From the NCBI GenBank assembly GCA_024220505.1, contig JAKZZE010000008.1, positions 1,116,001-1,180,000 on the forward strand: a DNA stretch of 64,000 bases, given 5' to 3'. The translations under genes were made by a program, and so were the position numbers. Positions 47,784 through 58,873 of the stretch are shown in pieces. This DNA comes from Rhizopus arrhizus (lineage: Eukaryota; Mucoromycota; Mucoromycetes; Mucorales; Rhizopodaceae). Within the stretch, counting starts at the first letter, position 1. The number at the start of each line of letters is the position of its first letter. The notes under the pieces are model-generated. The model searched no databases. It was not told where the DNA came from and saw only the letters and a list, made by a program, of their open reading frames with translations.

Positions 47784-49116
47784 ATGGGAAATGTGGTTTC
47801 CAAAAGAAGAAAGAATGCAAGACCCAGTGTTGTACGAACCGAGATGCTAGAGAATGAAACGGCAACAAGCACAGCAACCTCACTTCATTCTATCCTTGTC
47901 AACCAAAAGTTAAAAAATGACATCAATTCGACTCACAGTACGGCTTACTCTAAAGACCAGACGACGGCCACCACAATCAGATCAATCGGTTGGAATCTTG
48001 ATATCGATGAATGTATCCATCGTCTGCTGGTAGTTGGAAGAGCAAACAGAGTATCAAAATCAATCTGTTTTAGAAATTCAGAAATCGTAGCTATTTGTAG
48101 AGCAGCACGCCAAGTCTTTCTGAATCAACCTGTAAAGTTCATGATACATGGGCTGCAGCTGGACTAACTGGTTTGTAGAGTTTAATAGAATTAAGTGCAC
48201 CTATCAAAATATTAGGTGATATTCACGGCCAATACCATGATTTGATTCGTCTTTTTGATTTGGTATAGTCATAATACTTGCCATCTATTCTCACTGATTA
48301 TCTCTCTCTAGGGCGGATATCCACCTGATTCAAATTATTTATTCTTGGGCGATTATGTCGACAGAGGAAAACAAAGTCTGGAGACAATCTTGCTGCTGTT
48401 TTGTTACAAGATCAAATATCCTGAAAATTTCTTTTTATTACGTGGCAATCATGAATGTGCCAGTGTGACAAGGGTCTATGGCTTCTATGACGAATGCAAA
48501 CGGAGAACGAACATGAAGATATGGAGGACGTTCGTGGATGCCTTCAACACGCTTCCGATCGCTGCCCTCGTGGCCAGCAAGATATTCTGTGTTCACGGTG
48601 GTCTAAGCCCTTCACTCGAATCCATGGATGACGTGAGAAACATCATTCGACCGACTGACATACCCGACCATGGCCTCATCAATGATCTCGTCTGGGCTGA
48701 TCCATCGGATGATGTGGACGAATGGGCAGATAATGATCGAGGGGTCTCTTATTGTTTTGGTAAAACGGCAATTAACGAATTTTTGGCCAAACATAATTTG
48801 GATTTAGTATGCAGAGCACATATGGTGATGCAGGATGGCTATCAATTCTTCAACCAGCAGACCTTGGTCACTGTGTTCAGTGCTCCTAATTATTGCGGAG
48901 AATTTGATAATTTTGCTGCGATTATGAGTGTCAGTGAACAATGCCTGTGTACTTTTAGTTTACTACCACCCCTTGTCTATCAGTGGAACATGCGCTCACA
49001 AGATGCCCAGAATGCTTATAGAAGAAGAAGGCCAAGGTATTTTATAGTTTAATAATTATTTTAATCTGATGATCCTTTGCATAGCCCACCACCCGCGATG
49101 GCTTCCATAGAGGGAT
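47784..49116 (+). CDS. PPZ1: Ppz-type Ser/Thr protein phosphatase, N-myristoylated
   Basis: PP1-family catalytic subunit. Four exons give 396 residues: 47784-48131, 48179-48262, 48312-49036 and 49083-49116. MGNVVSKRR is a good N-myristoylation signal, and about 65 Ser/Thr-rich residues precede the catalytic core; both suggest the fungal Ppz class that controls ion homeostasis, though the extension is short for Ppz. Metal and catalytic motifs are intact: [58 protein letters not shown] and [12 protein letters not shown]. The C-terminus ends in Arg-rich and Pro-rich residues. An unusual run [18 protein letters not shown] replaces the usual tail. Confidence 0.93.
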
Positions 49117-49325
49117 AAAAATGGAGAGAGAGATGTACATAGAACTCTCTTCTTGTATAACCTATAAATATATGCTTTTAAAAAAAAATAAATATCAATA
49201 ATCACGCTTTATATGTTTATTGAATATTAAAAAACATCAAGGGACAAAAAAAGGGGGGAAGGAGGGGTTAAGAAAAGAATACAGGTAGAGTAAATGTACA
49301 ATTCATTGAAAAAGAATACAGAATT

Positions 49326-51821
49326 TTAAAATGTTTCGTCTCGGTTTGGACATTGATCGGTTGAATGAATATCAAACACATCACAATTGACACAATAAAA
49401 CTATATGTAAAAAAGGACATCAATCATCATTGTTTCCAACCGTCATTTCATATTTACCTTGTCTCTTTCACCCTTGAGTTGGCCTATGGACAAATCGTTC
49501 AAAGCAGTACAAAGCATCAAGTCATGCCCATAGACTTCACACATCTCACAATAACTATCTCCCATTGATTTTTGTCCGAGATGACAGAGGACAGGAGACG
49601 TAGGTGTGGGTATCATTGTCTGCCTTTCCATCTCTTTCAGCCTGACTTCCAACTGGCCCACCCTCATCCTTTCATGCTCCAATCTTTCTTCTAGCTCTGT
49701 CTCGTTCAACACCTTGTTCTCCACCAGGGATTCCAGATCGACCAATTCCTTATTGAGTCGTTCAATCTTTTGCTCCAACGTCCATTCCATGTCCTCGTAC
49801 CGTTTTCTTTCCCGTCCGACCTGTGCCTTTAGCTGGTCCACCTTGATCTCCCACGGACTGGCCTCCTGACCCAACCGATCGAAAGCCAAGAGTTCATCCA
49901 TCAATCGCACACATTCCTGTTCGGACCCCTTTAGCGTCTCTCGCAATCTCTCGTTCTCCTCACGCAACTGTTCCATCATGGCCATCGCCGCCTCAGGGTC
50001 ATTTGCATTCTGGTTTTGTTTTTCGACGATCGACAAACGTTTGAGTAACTCTGCCATGTCATGCTGTGCCTTGGTCAGACTTAGTCTCAACCTCTCATTC
50101 TCTTCCTCTAATCGATTCTGAACCTCCAGCGCCGTGTCTAATTCCTCCATGATCCGCCGCTTGTCCTCGATTTCTTGAGCGAGCTGGGACTTGATGGTAT
50201 GGTATTCGAGGCGAGAGGTAGCCGAGAGGTGATGGAGATGCTTGATCTCATCCTTGAGTTGAGTGACTTCGGATACCATCACCTCCATCGATTTTCTCTC
50301 GTGATCCAGTGCCTGCAGGGTGAGTTCGAGTTGGGTCTCCAACTGCTGTCGGTGGTTCAAGTCATGCTCGTTCTCTTCTGGGGTCGGTTGATACTGCTCC
50401 TGTCGGAGCCGCTCGATTGCCTGTCGAAGTCCATCGATCTCTTGATCCCTTTGGCGAATGTCCTCTTGATGCTCGCGTTTGAGCTGCTCTACCACCTGTT
50501 CACAAGACCTGACTGCGTCCACATTTGCCTTTCTCACCTCGGCATAATCCTTTTCGGCCGTGGCCAGCGCACGATCCCGATCGGTCAATTTCTCCAAGAG
50601 ACTGGCGACCTGAGCCGCATGATGCTGTTTTAGCAGCTCGGTTTCCTTCTGAAGCTCGGACCGCTCCGTGGTCAGTGTCTGACAACGATGTTCCAGCCGA
50701 TCGATCTGATGTTCTAAATCGACCGACATGGCCGCTCTCGACACCGCCGCCTCGCGTTCCTTTCGCATCCTTTCGTGCACCATCCGGCTGTCTTCCAGGG
50801 CCCGTCGGAGGTGTCCGATCTCTCCTTCCTTTTCTTGCACCTGGATCGCGTAGCTTTCCTTGGCCGACAGCAGGCGTTCCCATGCGATCGATTCCTTCGA
50901 TTGTTCCTTGAGCGTCTCGGGCTCACTTGTCTTGCTTCGGATCATGCCTCGTGTCTTTTCTGACAACGACGTCGAGCACGAAAGCGAACGACGGGCGGTA
51001 GCAGTCGATTGGCTCTTCTTTGGTGTTTGTGTGTTGGCAGGAGGCGTGTTCACTCCCCTCGGTTTCGTTGTTGGTGGGCTGGTGGACTTTGTAGGCTGTG
51101 GATCGTCCGAGACCCGTTGGGCGCTTTGGGGAACGGCAGTTCGTTTGGCGGATTTGAGAGGTGTGGCTGTAGACTTGGATGATTTGATAGAATAGGCAGA
51201 TCGGATGGATTTTAGAGCATGTGTGGATTTGGTTGGCTTGGGCGCAAGCGTGGATTTGGTCCGCTTGGGAGCAAGAGTGGATTTGGTTGATGTAAAAGAG
51301 TTTAGGTTGGCATGAGTGGATTTACTTGGTCTGATGGCTTGAGATGTCGTCGATTTACTTGGCTTGATCAATCGAGAATTAGCAGCGAATTTAGTTGGCT
51401 TTGGTAGTGGGCCCTCTGAATGATGATAAGGGGTTACTTTATTGACAGTGACAAATAGACCTGTGTTTGGAGAACAAGTAAAATAACGAACGCTGCAACG
51501 AATGTCAGCTTTTGCTCTTGTCAACTTTTTTTCCCTTCTTCCTTACCCCTGAATACAACCATCATTTTTTCCTGCGCCTTTGATATCCAGTTCAATTCCC
51601 ACCCAAGACTCATTGGGTTTAAATCTTGTTTCACCAAAGAACCTCACTGTACCTGTCAGGCCCAAGCTTGACACAAGTACCTTTTGTCCTACTTTGATGA
51701 ATGGTTCAAAAGATCGTTTGGTAGGTAGGTTGTGTCTATTGCAGGCAAAGGGTTCATCTGTACGATGTTTAGTAGGTTTTCTTATGGACTGCATTGAGGT
51801 AGGACGAGCTATTCTAGACAT
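49326..51821 (-). CDS. CLIP1: CLIP-170-type microtubule plus-end protein
   Basis: Three exons (51547-51821, 49458-51492 and 49326-49400) give 794 residues. One CAP-Gly domain (residues about 40-112) contains the tubulin-binding GKNDG loop followed by CIQGVRYFTC. A basic Ser/Thr/Lys linker repeats KST units many times. A long coiled coil (about residues 250-715) follows. Two C-terminal zinc knuckles close the protein: YCEMCEVYGHDLMLC and YCVNCDVFDIHSTDQC, ending DETF. The last exon is supported because it supplies the second knuckle and the acidic-aromatic end seen in CLIP-170. This order matches CLIP-170/Tip1, which tracks growing microtubule ends and recruits dynein regulators. The second knuckle has one extra residue before His. 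Confidence 0.93.
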
Positions 51822-52180
51822 TTTTTATCATTCAAATTAAAAATGTACAATCAATAAAAAAAAAAAGGAAAAGAAAAAAGAAAGAGATTCGATCATAAAA
51901 ATGGCTATAAAGGGCCCGACATGAACAAAAGAATTAAGGAGAAAAAAGAAAGAGATAGAAAAAAAAAACATTGGAGAGGGGAATATAACATAAGGCTCAA
52001 ATGCAAAAGTTGCATAAGTCAGAATATCGTGGTTTGAGTTTTTTTTTCTTTTACTCCTTACTAATGATAACTATAAAAAGCTATAAGCATATTCAACTTT
52101 TCTTTTTTTCCCTTCTCGTGCGTGATCTAAAGAAAGAAAATGTGTTGAGATTAATTACTGCTTTTTTTTTATATTAAATT
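51822..52180. promoter_or_regulatory. Divergent promoter region of CLIP1 and the Nudix gene
   Basis: 359 bp between divergent start codons, AT-rich with several short A and T runs. No specific factor site was recognised. Confidence 0.35.
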
Positions 52181-53055
52181 ATGTCATTACTCAGAAAAAA
52201 GCTTGTGTCCGTAAAGACACTAAAACCAGCCTACAGTTTAGGAAAAGGTGACTGGTTAGAACTTGAGCGCATAGAATTTAAAGACGACCGAAATATTCAA
52301 AGAAGCTGGGAAAGGTGCATTCGAAAGAAATCACAAACTTCAAAGATTGACGGTAGAATCTCACATTACAAAGATTGTGTGCACTAAAACGTCTTGTACA
52401 GCTGTTGATATTCATGCTATCATCTTGACACCTGAACCAGAGTTATTACTTGTAATCCAATACAGGTATAAAAAAAGAAAAGAAAGGGGGTTAGGGACAA
52501 AAAAGGTTATTTTCATTTAAAGTCTCATGCAGCTCTTTGCAGACCAGCTATTGAATGCTATTGTATTGAATTTCCATCAGGTATAACACATTGATCGCCT
52601 TTACATGGTTATATTAAACATTGAAATCATAGGGCTTGTGGATGCCAATGATGATGATCCAATAGCCTCTGCTCAAAGAGAATTAAAAGAAGAAACAGGG
52701 TACACTGTGCCCAAAGAAAAGATAACACTTGTCAATTCACCCTTACCTTACGAACCTGGATTGACTGATTCATGTTGCTATGTGGTAAAGACAGTGATTG
52801 ATGCAAAGGACATTCTGAGTTCTTCAGTGATTCCAGAACCAGAAGCAGACGAATGGAGTCTGCAAACAATCAGTTTGCCTTTGAAGGGGCTTTTAGAATA
52901 TTTATTAGGTATGTATTTAGAAGCACATGCCTTTTTTATTTATTAACATGTACAAAAAAGAATTAGAAAAATCGAATGAAGGCCAGTTAATGATTGATAG
53001 TAGAGTGTACTCATTAGCTTCTGGATTGGCTTATTCTTCAGAGTTTTACAAATAA
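52181..53055 (+). CDS. YSA1: Nudix hydrolase, ADP-ribose pyrophosphatase type
   Basis: Likely cleaves ADP-ribose or related nucleotide sugars, like yeast Ysa1 and human NUDT5. Blocks in order: GDWLELERIEFKD and QRSWER (exon 52181-52314), TAVDIHAIILTPEPELLLVI then QYRPAIECYCIEFPSGLVD, QRELKEETGY, and the C-terminal DSRVYSLASGLAYSSEFYK. Other exons: about 52346-52465, 52543-52580, 52633-52908 and 52961-53055. The Nudix box has one additional residue and Asp in place of the first Glu, although REx2EExGY is intact. The first intron would be only 31 nt for the frame to hold, which is unusually short; this junction is uncertain. Confidence 0.85.
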
Positions 53056-53080
53056 ACCAAAAAAAGCCATTTCGGGTATA

Positions 53081-53126
<46 letters not shown>

Positions 53127-53146
53127 CTTCTCTTTTTTACATAAAA
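53056..53146. promoter_or_regulatory. Very short MED8 upstream region with poly(dT) tract
   Basis: Only 91 bp separate the Nudix stop from the MED8 start on the same strand. Of this, 43 nt are an uninterrupted T run (53084-53126), ending 20 bp before the ATG. Confidence 0.45.
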
Positions 53147-53887
53147 ATGCAAGCAATCCAATTAGATCCCAATACATATCAAGAACTAGAAACACTTCGA
53201 AATAAATTATGGTCACTTCAAGAAACGTTTGCTACACACATCACGTATCTGAAAGAACCTAAATACCCATTCACTTGGCCAGACCTTTTAAACAAATTCA
53301 ACATGCTCACAGCTAAATTCGCGTCACTCTCAGAAGACTTTTATCGTTATACTGAAAAGGCCAGTACGGCCACACTACCCAAACTCATGCTGCATCCTTA
53401 TATACCCACAACAACAGAACAGGAAACAAATATCCTGAGTGTCTTACTTCGAACAAAGCTCATTCCAGACATTGAGAAACTAGAAGCAGAAACACAGGCT
53501 GCTATCGCTCGTGACTTGGTCGAACCTCAACAAGAAGGGATCAGCAATACTACACGCATCGATGATGAACAGCTTATAAAAACTCAATTGGATCAGTGGA
53601 CAGAATTAAGAAGTCGACATGACCGTTTGGCGGTGGATGCTGCCCAATTTGTAGCTGAATTATCAAACGATCACAAATCGAATTTCTTGTTAAGGTATGA
53701 AGACCAAATAGAGGAAGAGGAAGAGGAAGAAGAAGAAGAAGAACAGGACTGGGAAAAGATGGGGTTTCCTAATGAAGAAATATGGAAAAAATGGAAATTG
53801 GAGTGTTTGATGAACTTTTATAGCAGTGGAAAAAGTGAAGTGGTTGGTAGTGATTTGAAAAAACTAGCTACAGCAGTCAAAAAATAA
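53147..53887 (+). CDS. MED8: Mediator complex subunit 8
   Basis: Head-module subunit of the RNA polymerase II Mediator. A single exon of 246 residues from ATG 53147. The N-terminal helices contain LETLRNKLWSLQETFATHI and TWPDLLNKFNMLTAKFASLS, the conserved MED8 signature, followed by LHPYIPTTTEQETNILSVLL and LRTKLIPDIE. The middle is helical and the C-terminal part has an 11-residue Glu run within an acidic segment, then WEKMGFPNEEIWKKWKLECL. Length is in the family range. No intron was needed. Confidence 0.9.
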   Translation: MQAIQLDPNTYQELETLRNKLWSLQETFATHITYLKEPKYPFTWPDLLNKFNMLTAKFASLSEDFYRYTEKASTATLPKLMLHPYIPTTTEQETNILSVLLRTKLIPDIEKLEAETQAAIARDLVEPQQEGISNTTRIDDEQLIKTQLDQWTELRSRHDRLAVDAAQFVAELSNDHKSNFLLRYEDQIEEEEEEEEEEEQDWEKMGFPNEEIWKKWKLECLMNFYSSGKSEVVGSDLKKLATAVKK

Positions 53888-54223
53888 ACTTTGCTGGTTC
53901 CTAGCAACTGGAAAAGGGAAAATGATTATTTTTATATACATATTCTGTTTTGCTCTTTGTAGACGGATGTCCTTTTTTTAATTATGAGCAACTGGAGCTT
54001 TGAGTGATTTTGAATATACAGAGCATCAGAAAAGAATTAGCTTTGTTTGTCTTACCTGCTTACAATAGGGTTTGTCAATAGAGTAGTCATGGGTACATTA
54101 TTAACTCACGCTGTGAGCGATCCAGTAAGTACAAATACAAGGCATCATTCAAAAATTTCTCCTTCCATCAGTCGGCAACATTTTCATGTAAAGTGTACTG
54201 TGACAAATAAAATTCTCTACATG
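53888..54223. other. Intergenic, no supported gene
   Basis: 3' flank of MED8, AT-rich. No coding signal above random was seen. Confidence 0.4.
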
Positions 54224-54275
54224 ATCTTGTTGGGAATTGTGCTTCTTATTTTGTATTTTTTTTTTTTTTTTTTTT

Positions 54276-54489
54276 GTACACTATTTTCAGGAATGGATGT
54301 CGCATTAACTTGTCATTTTCATATGTAAATCGTATTGAAGAATTTGTTAGAATACGACATTTAAACCTGAAAATAGAATACTTATTTTGCATTTTCATAC
54401 CTAACTGATCAAAAGTATTGCACTTTTCAGGAAAAAATGTCGTATGGTCTGAGTAACAAGTTTCACTTGGTCGACGCTCACCCTAGAAA
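54276..54489 (+). repeat. Left terminal inverted repeat of the 54-57 kb element
   Basis: Starts gtacactattttcagg and ends accctagaaa. It pairs with 56950-57163 in inverted orientation with few mismatches. Confidence 0.85.
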
Positions 54490-55050
54490 TAGTGACCCTG
54501 GAAACAGTGCGAGGGATGTAGCTGAAGGCCTTAAGTTGGAGTCAAGAACAGTACAGAGATGGTACAAATCTTACAAAAGAACTCAGACACATTGTTCAAG
54601 ACTATAAGCAGCTCAAGAAGTATTGAACCTGAAGGAGACAGAGACAACTAAAAATTTAGAGTCTGACTTCTATTTTAAGCTTCCCGCTGCTATAATGGAT
54701 CAGCCAATGGATCAGATAATTAATAATTTTGAGGACCTATCTGTGTCAAAAAGAACGCTATATCATTATACGGCTAATTTATGGACTTTTACTTTGGAAA
54801 AGGTTCGATTGGAGCCAATAGAAAGAAACACTCCAAAGAAAATTCAAGTAAGAAAGGAATAGGCAAAGATTATGGATAGTTTAGGCGTCGAATACATGGC
54901 CAACCATGTTTCTATCGATGAATCAAGGTTTTTCGAAAATTTGCAAACATCGCAAGGCCAGGCGCCTAAAGAAGGGTCTGCCAAATTTAAAGTACTTACC
55001 GCCAAGTCTTCCTATTTAATAAATAATTCACATACGATACTCTTTTTCTG
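54437..55050 (+). pseudogene. Dead IS630-type transposase
   Basis: The start ATG (54437) lies inside the left inverted repeat. The translation begins MSYGLSNKFHLVDAHPRNSD and includes a helix-turn-helix (DVAEGLKLESRTVQRWYKSY), then a stop. It continues as FEDLSVSKRTLYHYT, LEKVRLEPIERNTPKKIQ, a stop, and finally MANHVSIDESRFFENLQ, the strand around the second catalytic Asp. The remainder including the last acidic residue is missing. Confidence 0.7.
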
Positions 55051-56104
55051 AAAAGTGCGACAACATCGTTTTGGCAAAATGTGTATTTGTATATGATTGA
55101 AGGTTGCGCCAGTGAAAGCCTTGAATTGTATACTCTTCTGGGAATAAGCGATATTTATATTTTCGTGTTTATTACTGTCAATAGAAAACTATTGCCTGGG
55201 CTTTGCTAATTACTGTAATGGTTCAGCTTAGCTCTTAAAATAAAAAAGTCGGTTGAGTTAAATATAGTAATGCGTTACTGTATGTACACATATAACTAAC
55301 AATTCAGTAACAATAATGTAGAGTCATTATATGATAGCAATTTCAATACAATTATGAAGCTCTACCTGGCTTTCAAGTATGAGCATCCATAGTTAAATAC
55401 AAGGATTAATAGAAATAAACATATGTACATTGATTCATACCAGATCATATCCCTCAGTGAATATCCTTATTTATAAGATTTCTTCTATTTTATACCCAGA
55501 ATGAGACTCTAGTTAGATTGTACAATCACCGAGGTGATTATATGTAGATCATATAAATACTTAATTAGCATATCATAATACAATAGTAACTTTGAATTTT
55601 GTTTAATTTTTTATTGTGTTTTAACTGATAATTCATACATATATATATATACATATTCATGTTGCACTTTTGCGATATTGACGTGTTATTAAATCACGAC
55701 GAGTATGCCTAAAAGTCATCAAAAGCCTGAGTAACTTAGGTTTTTCTAATTCCCAATATATGTTGTATTCTTTGATGTAATATATTCATCTTTTGTTAAT
55801 GATTATTGTAGACATTTTTTACCTGCTGATCTAAAATAAATACGTTAATATAAGGCTCTGTATTGTGAATAAAGTAGTCTATATAGATCTAATGCATTCA
55901 TATAATTGAAATAGTATGTTTATTGATCTGTACTTAATGTACAATATATTGTACAGTTTTCGTTATCATAACTGTAATTAGGTTGTAATGTACCGTAGTG
56001 ATATTCTAACCGGACTATCATTGTATCTTAGATTTTACTCTGGGCCATTACTGTAAACAAGAAAGTTTCTTAAACAATAGATTGCAGCAGTCACGCCTCG
56101 ATAC
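55051..56104. other. AT-rich interior of the transposon
   Basis: Very AT-rich with a short TA repeat at 55640-55652. No coding potential or recognised element. Confidence 0.4.
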
Positions 56105-56690
56105 ATGTTTTTGATTTATCAATTACCTTCTTCGCTTATGGGGAGGTTTTGGATATAGGATTCATCAAGGATAGAGACTGTTTTATAGGCCATGAATATG
56201 CTGTCCTCAATTTGAATCCTGCTAATGCTGAAAGACAGACATTTAAAAAACTTTGTCATATAATTGATTGGATTGATGAAAAGTGAGATCTTCTAACTTG
56301 AGATGAAATGTCTCCTTATTGTCGTTTCTGCCAAAAGGGGTCCATTGCCGAGCTGATTGTGTAGAACTCCTTAAGCCTAAGCACTGTTTTAATTGTAATG
56401 AGAAGGGTCATTCCATTCATGACTGTCTTAGGCATCATCATAATCCACCTCTTGCCTCCAACTAGAGTCCCTTTCCAGCCGTGTTCTAATACTGGACACA
56501 CTGAAGCTGTCCTTTCACATAAAGCTTCTATACCAGTTTCACCCCAGCCAATTCTCGCTGCAGCTAAAACAGATACTGTAGAAGAGACACCTAGGATACT
56601 GATGATAGTCCTCAACACTCTTCTGGAATTAATCACAGAGGTAGCAGACCACTCTCTCCGACATCGTATTAATCAAAAATGACCATAGGC
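56105..56690 (+). pseudogene. LINE ORF1 fragment with zinc knuckles
   Basis: Plus-strand pieces read VYGEVLDIGFIKDRDCFIGH then EYAVLNLNPANAERQTFK (RRM-like part of LINE ORF1). After a frameshift they read HCRADCVELLKPKHCFNCNE then KGHSIHDCLRHH, i.e. CCHC knuckles. It is homologous in layout to the ORF1 at 35.4-37.0 kb. A second TE family has thus lodged in this element. Confidence 0.65.
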
Positions 56691-56949
56691 ACTTGTTGTC
56701 CAACTCCAATGTTAAATATATACTCATAATATTGAATATTTATTCACCTGCCACAAATGCTTAACAATCATTTAAAAAAAAGAATATTCGAGGCCATTTT
56801 CGGTTTACGTAAGCGCAGTGCTAGAGTTCCCAAATCCTCCAATGGTGATCATCCGTTTTTTTTCGGCCAGATCCGTCTCTCAGCAGGGTGATTTCCTCAG
56901 CAATACCAGCGACAACAACAATCGATTTCTCAACATGTTGCTCAGAGTG

Positions 56950-57163
56950 TTTCTAGGGTAAACGTCGACCAAGTGAAACCCGTTACTCGGACCATGCGAC
57001 ATTTTTTCCTGAAAAGTGCGACACTTTTGATCAGTTAGGTATGAAAATGCAAAATAAGTATTCTATTTTCAGGTTTAAATGTCGTATTCTAACAAATTCT
57101 TCAATACGATTTACATATGAAAATGACAAGTTAATGCGACATCCATTCCTGAAAATAGTGTAC
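56950..57163 (-). repeat. Right terminal inverted repeat of the 54-57 kb element
   Basis: Inverted partner of 54276-54489. It is followed by a 21-nt A run. Confidence 0.85.
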
Positions 57164-57272
57164 AAAAAAAAAAAAAAAAAAAAAATACAAAATAAGAAAT
57201 GTGATTTGCTAGGACGATTGGGAAATCTTATTGGACGAATTAACGTTTTTTAAGCACAATTCCCAACAAGAT

Positions 57273-57334
57273 ACTGTGAAGCTAGACATTCTGAGAATTA
57301 TTGGTGTAGATGTATTAACAAGGAAATAGGTCTC

Positions 57335-57378
<44 letters not shown>

Positions 57379-58873
57379 CATGTGTCTCTATTTAACTTTA
57401 TATCCATCTCTTACAAAAAAAAAAGGCTAATAATTTGTTTGAAGCGGTCTACAAAGAATTTCACAACGTCTCATTGGGAATTGTGCAATCGCCTCTAAAA
57501 AAAACATTAATTCATCCAATAACATTTCTCAATCATCCTACTTTTTTTTTGCAACCGTCTCATTTTAGGTTAAAATCCTGTATAATTGATGTTGTGTTTT
57601 TTTTTTCTCATTTGATGTATTCCCATGTTTTCTAACAAAGCGTCATTTCAGTTTTTACAAGGACATTCACTACTTTAGACATCATTTTTTAGGTGCAAAT
57701 AAGGAGTTTTAAAAAGATAGCTGTCGGGTACAGATTATGCTTGGTTCCTGACAGCGATTTTCTTTTTATGCGGAGTACGTAATTTACTAAGTTGCCAAGG
57801 AAATCAAAAAGATTTGACAACCAGGGAATAATGCGCATATCCATAAAATAACAATGTATATTGACGAAGTCATATTCATTTCTTATAGCTTCATCGTGAG
57901 TCATTTGTAGCTTACAGATAATAATAACCAGGTTACAAACAGAATCGTTGACTGTTTGCTCTCTTTTTGCATTCAAAAAATTAAGTCATACTTTATAAAT
58001 TCTGACACAGATCACGGATTCAGACATCATTTCAGTCACCAGATTCAAATAGATTAGCTTGAGATTCTATGACAAAGCCGAAACAAAAAAAAAAAAAAGA
58101 GAGAAAATTGAAGAAAATACGACTTGTTTTGTATGTTTTTTTCAAAACTGTCAAAAATGTCTGTGTCCTATCTACTTTCTCAGCAACAATCATGTGAGGT
58201 TTTGTATATAATCGTGAAACACTATCCCCAACCCTCTGACAGCAACTTGTCATTTACTCTAAACAATCATCGGTGCAACTGACTGGATAACTTTTTTTGT
58301 TTACAGAGTGTAAATTGTGGAACGATTCTTTTTTATCTGCGGCGGAGACAAATATTTTAAACTTCGCAAAATGTTTCTACCGTCCATACATACACAGCTT
58401 CACTTTCAGTAATTTGATAACATAACAAGGAAATACGAGAAAATAAATAGGAAAAAGAAATTAAAGAAAAGGGAAAAAAAGTGAAGAGAGAGAAAGCGAG
58501 AGGGTTATATTTAGAAGAAGTAAGACAAAAAAAGTTTTACAATGAAATTAAATGTGTTTATTTTCCCCTTTTTTTTACTTTTTTACACAATTGCCTAAAA
58601 AGGAGCTTTTTGCGTGCATTTATATTTAGTGTAATTCTTTTTTTTTTATATTCAGTTCCCAACTTTCTTCTTTTCTTTTGACTTTCTTCACTCTCTTATA
58701 TTTCTTCTACGCTTTTTAAACTTTATTTTTTTTTCCTTCTTTTATATCACAAAGCATAAAGAGCAAAAAAAAAAAAAAAAGCTTTCTATTTAACGACTCA
58801 CGAGGAAAAAAAAAGAAATCTTTCTCTATTTTTTTTTAAAAAATCTAATTCTAATATTTAACTCACAATAATA
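57273..58873. other. Intergenic upstream of kinesin gene
   Basis: Contains a 42-nt A run (57336-57377) and, from about 58430, purine- then pyrimidine-rich upstream sequence of the kinesin gene. Frames of 66-95 codons in between look random. No gene is supported. Confidence 0.45.

Larger units (their letters stand above)
54224..57272. mobile_element. Transposon with long inverted ends and dead DDE transposase
   Basis: A 214-bp inverted repeat (54276-54489 versus 56950-57163) is about 95 percent identical by eye. Outside it, T-run/A-run tracts and the string atcttgttgggaattgtgc (54224-54242, inverted at 57254-57272) extend the symmetry. The right outer arm carries about 55 extra bases that the left lacks. 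Inside lie a decayed transposase (54437 to about 55050) and an unrelated LINE ORF1 piece. No target duplication was resolved. Confidence 0.78.

Noticed and set aside
47784..49116. Calling the phosphatase plain PP1 catalytic subunit
   Set aside because: The MGNVVSK myristoylation signal and Ser/Thr-rich N-terminal extension favour Ppz, though the catalytic domain alone would not decide.
50175..51195. Several 60-150 codon plus-strand frames opposite the CLIP-170 coiled coil
   Set aside because: They are Ser/Arg/Leu-rich shadows of the coiled-coil exon.
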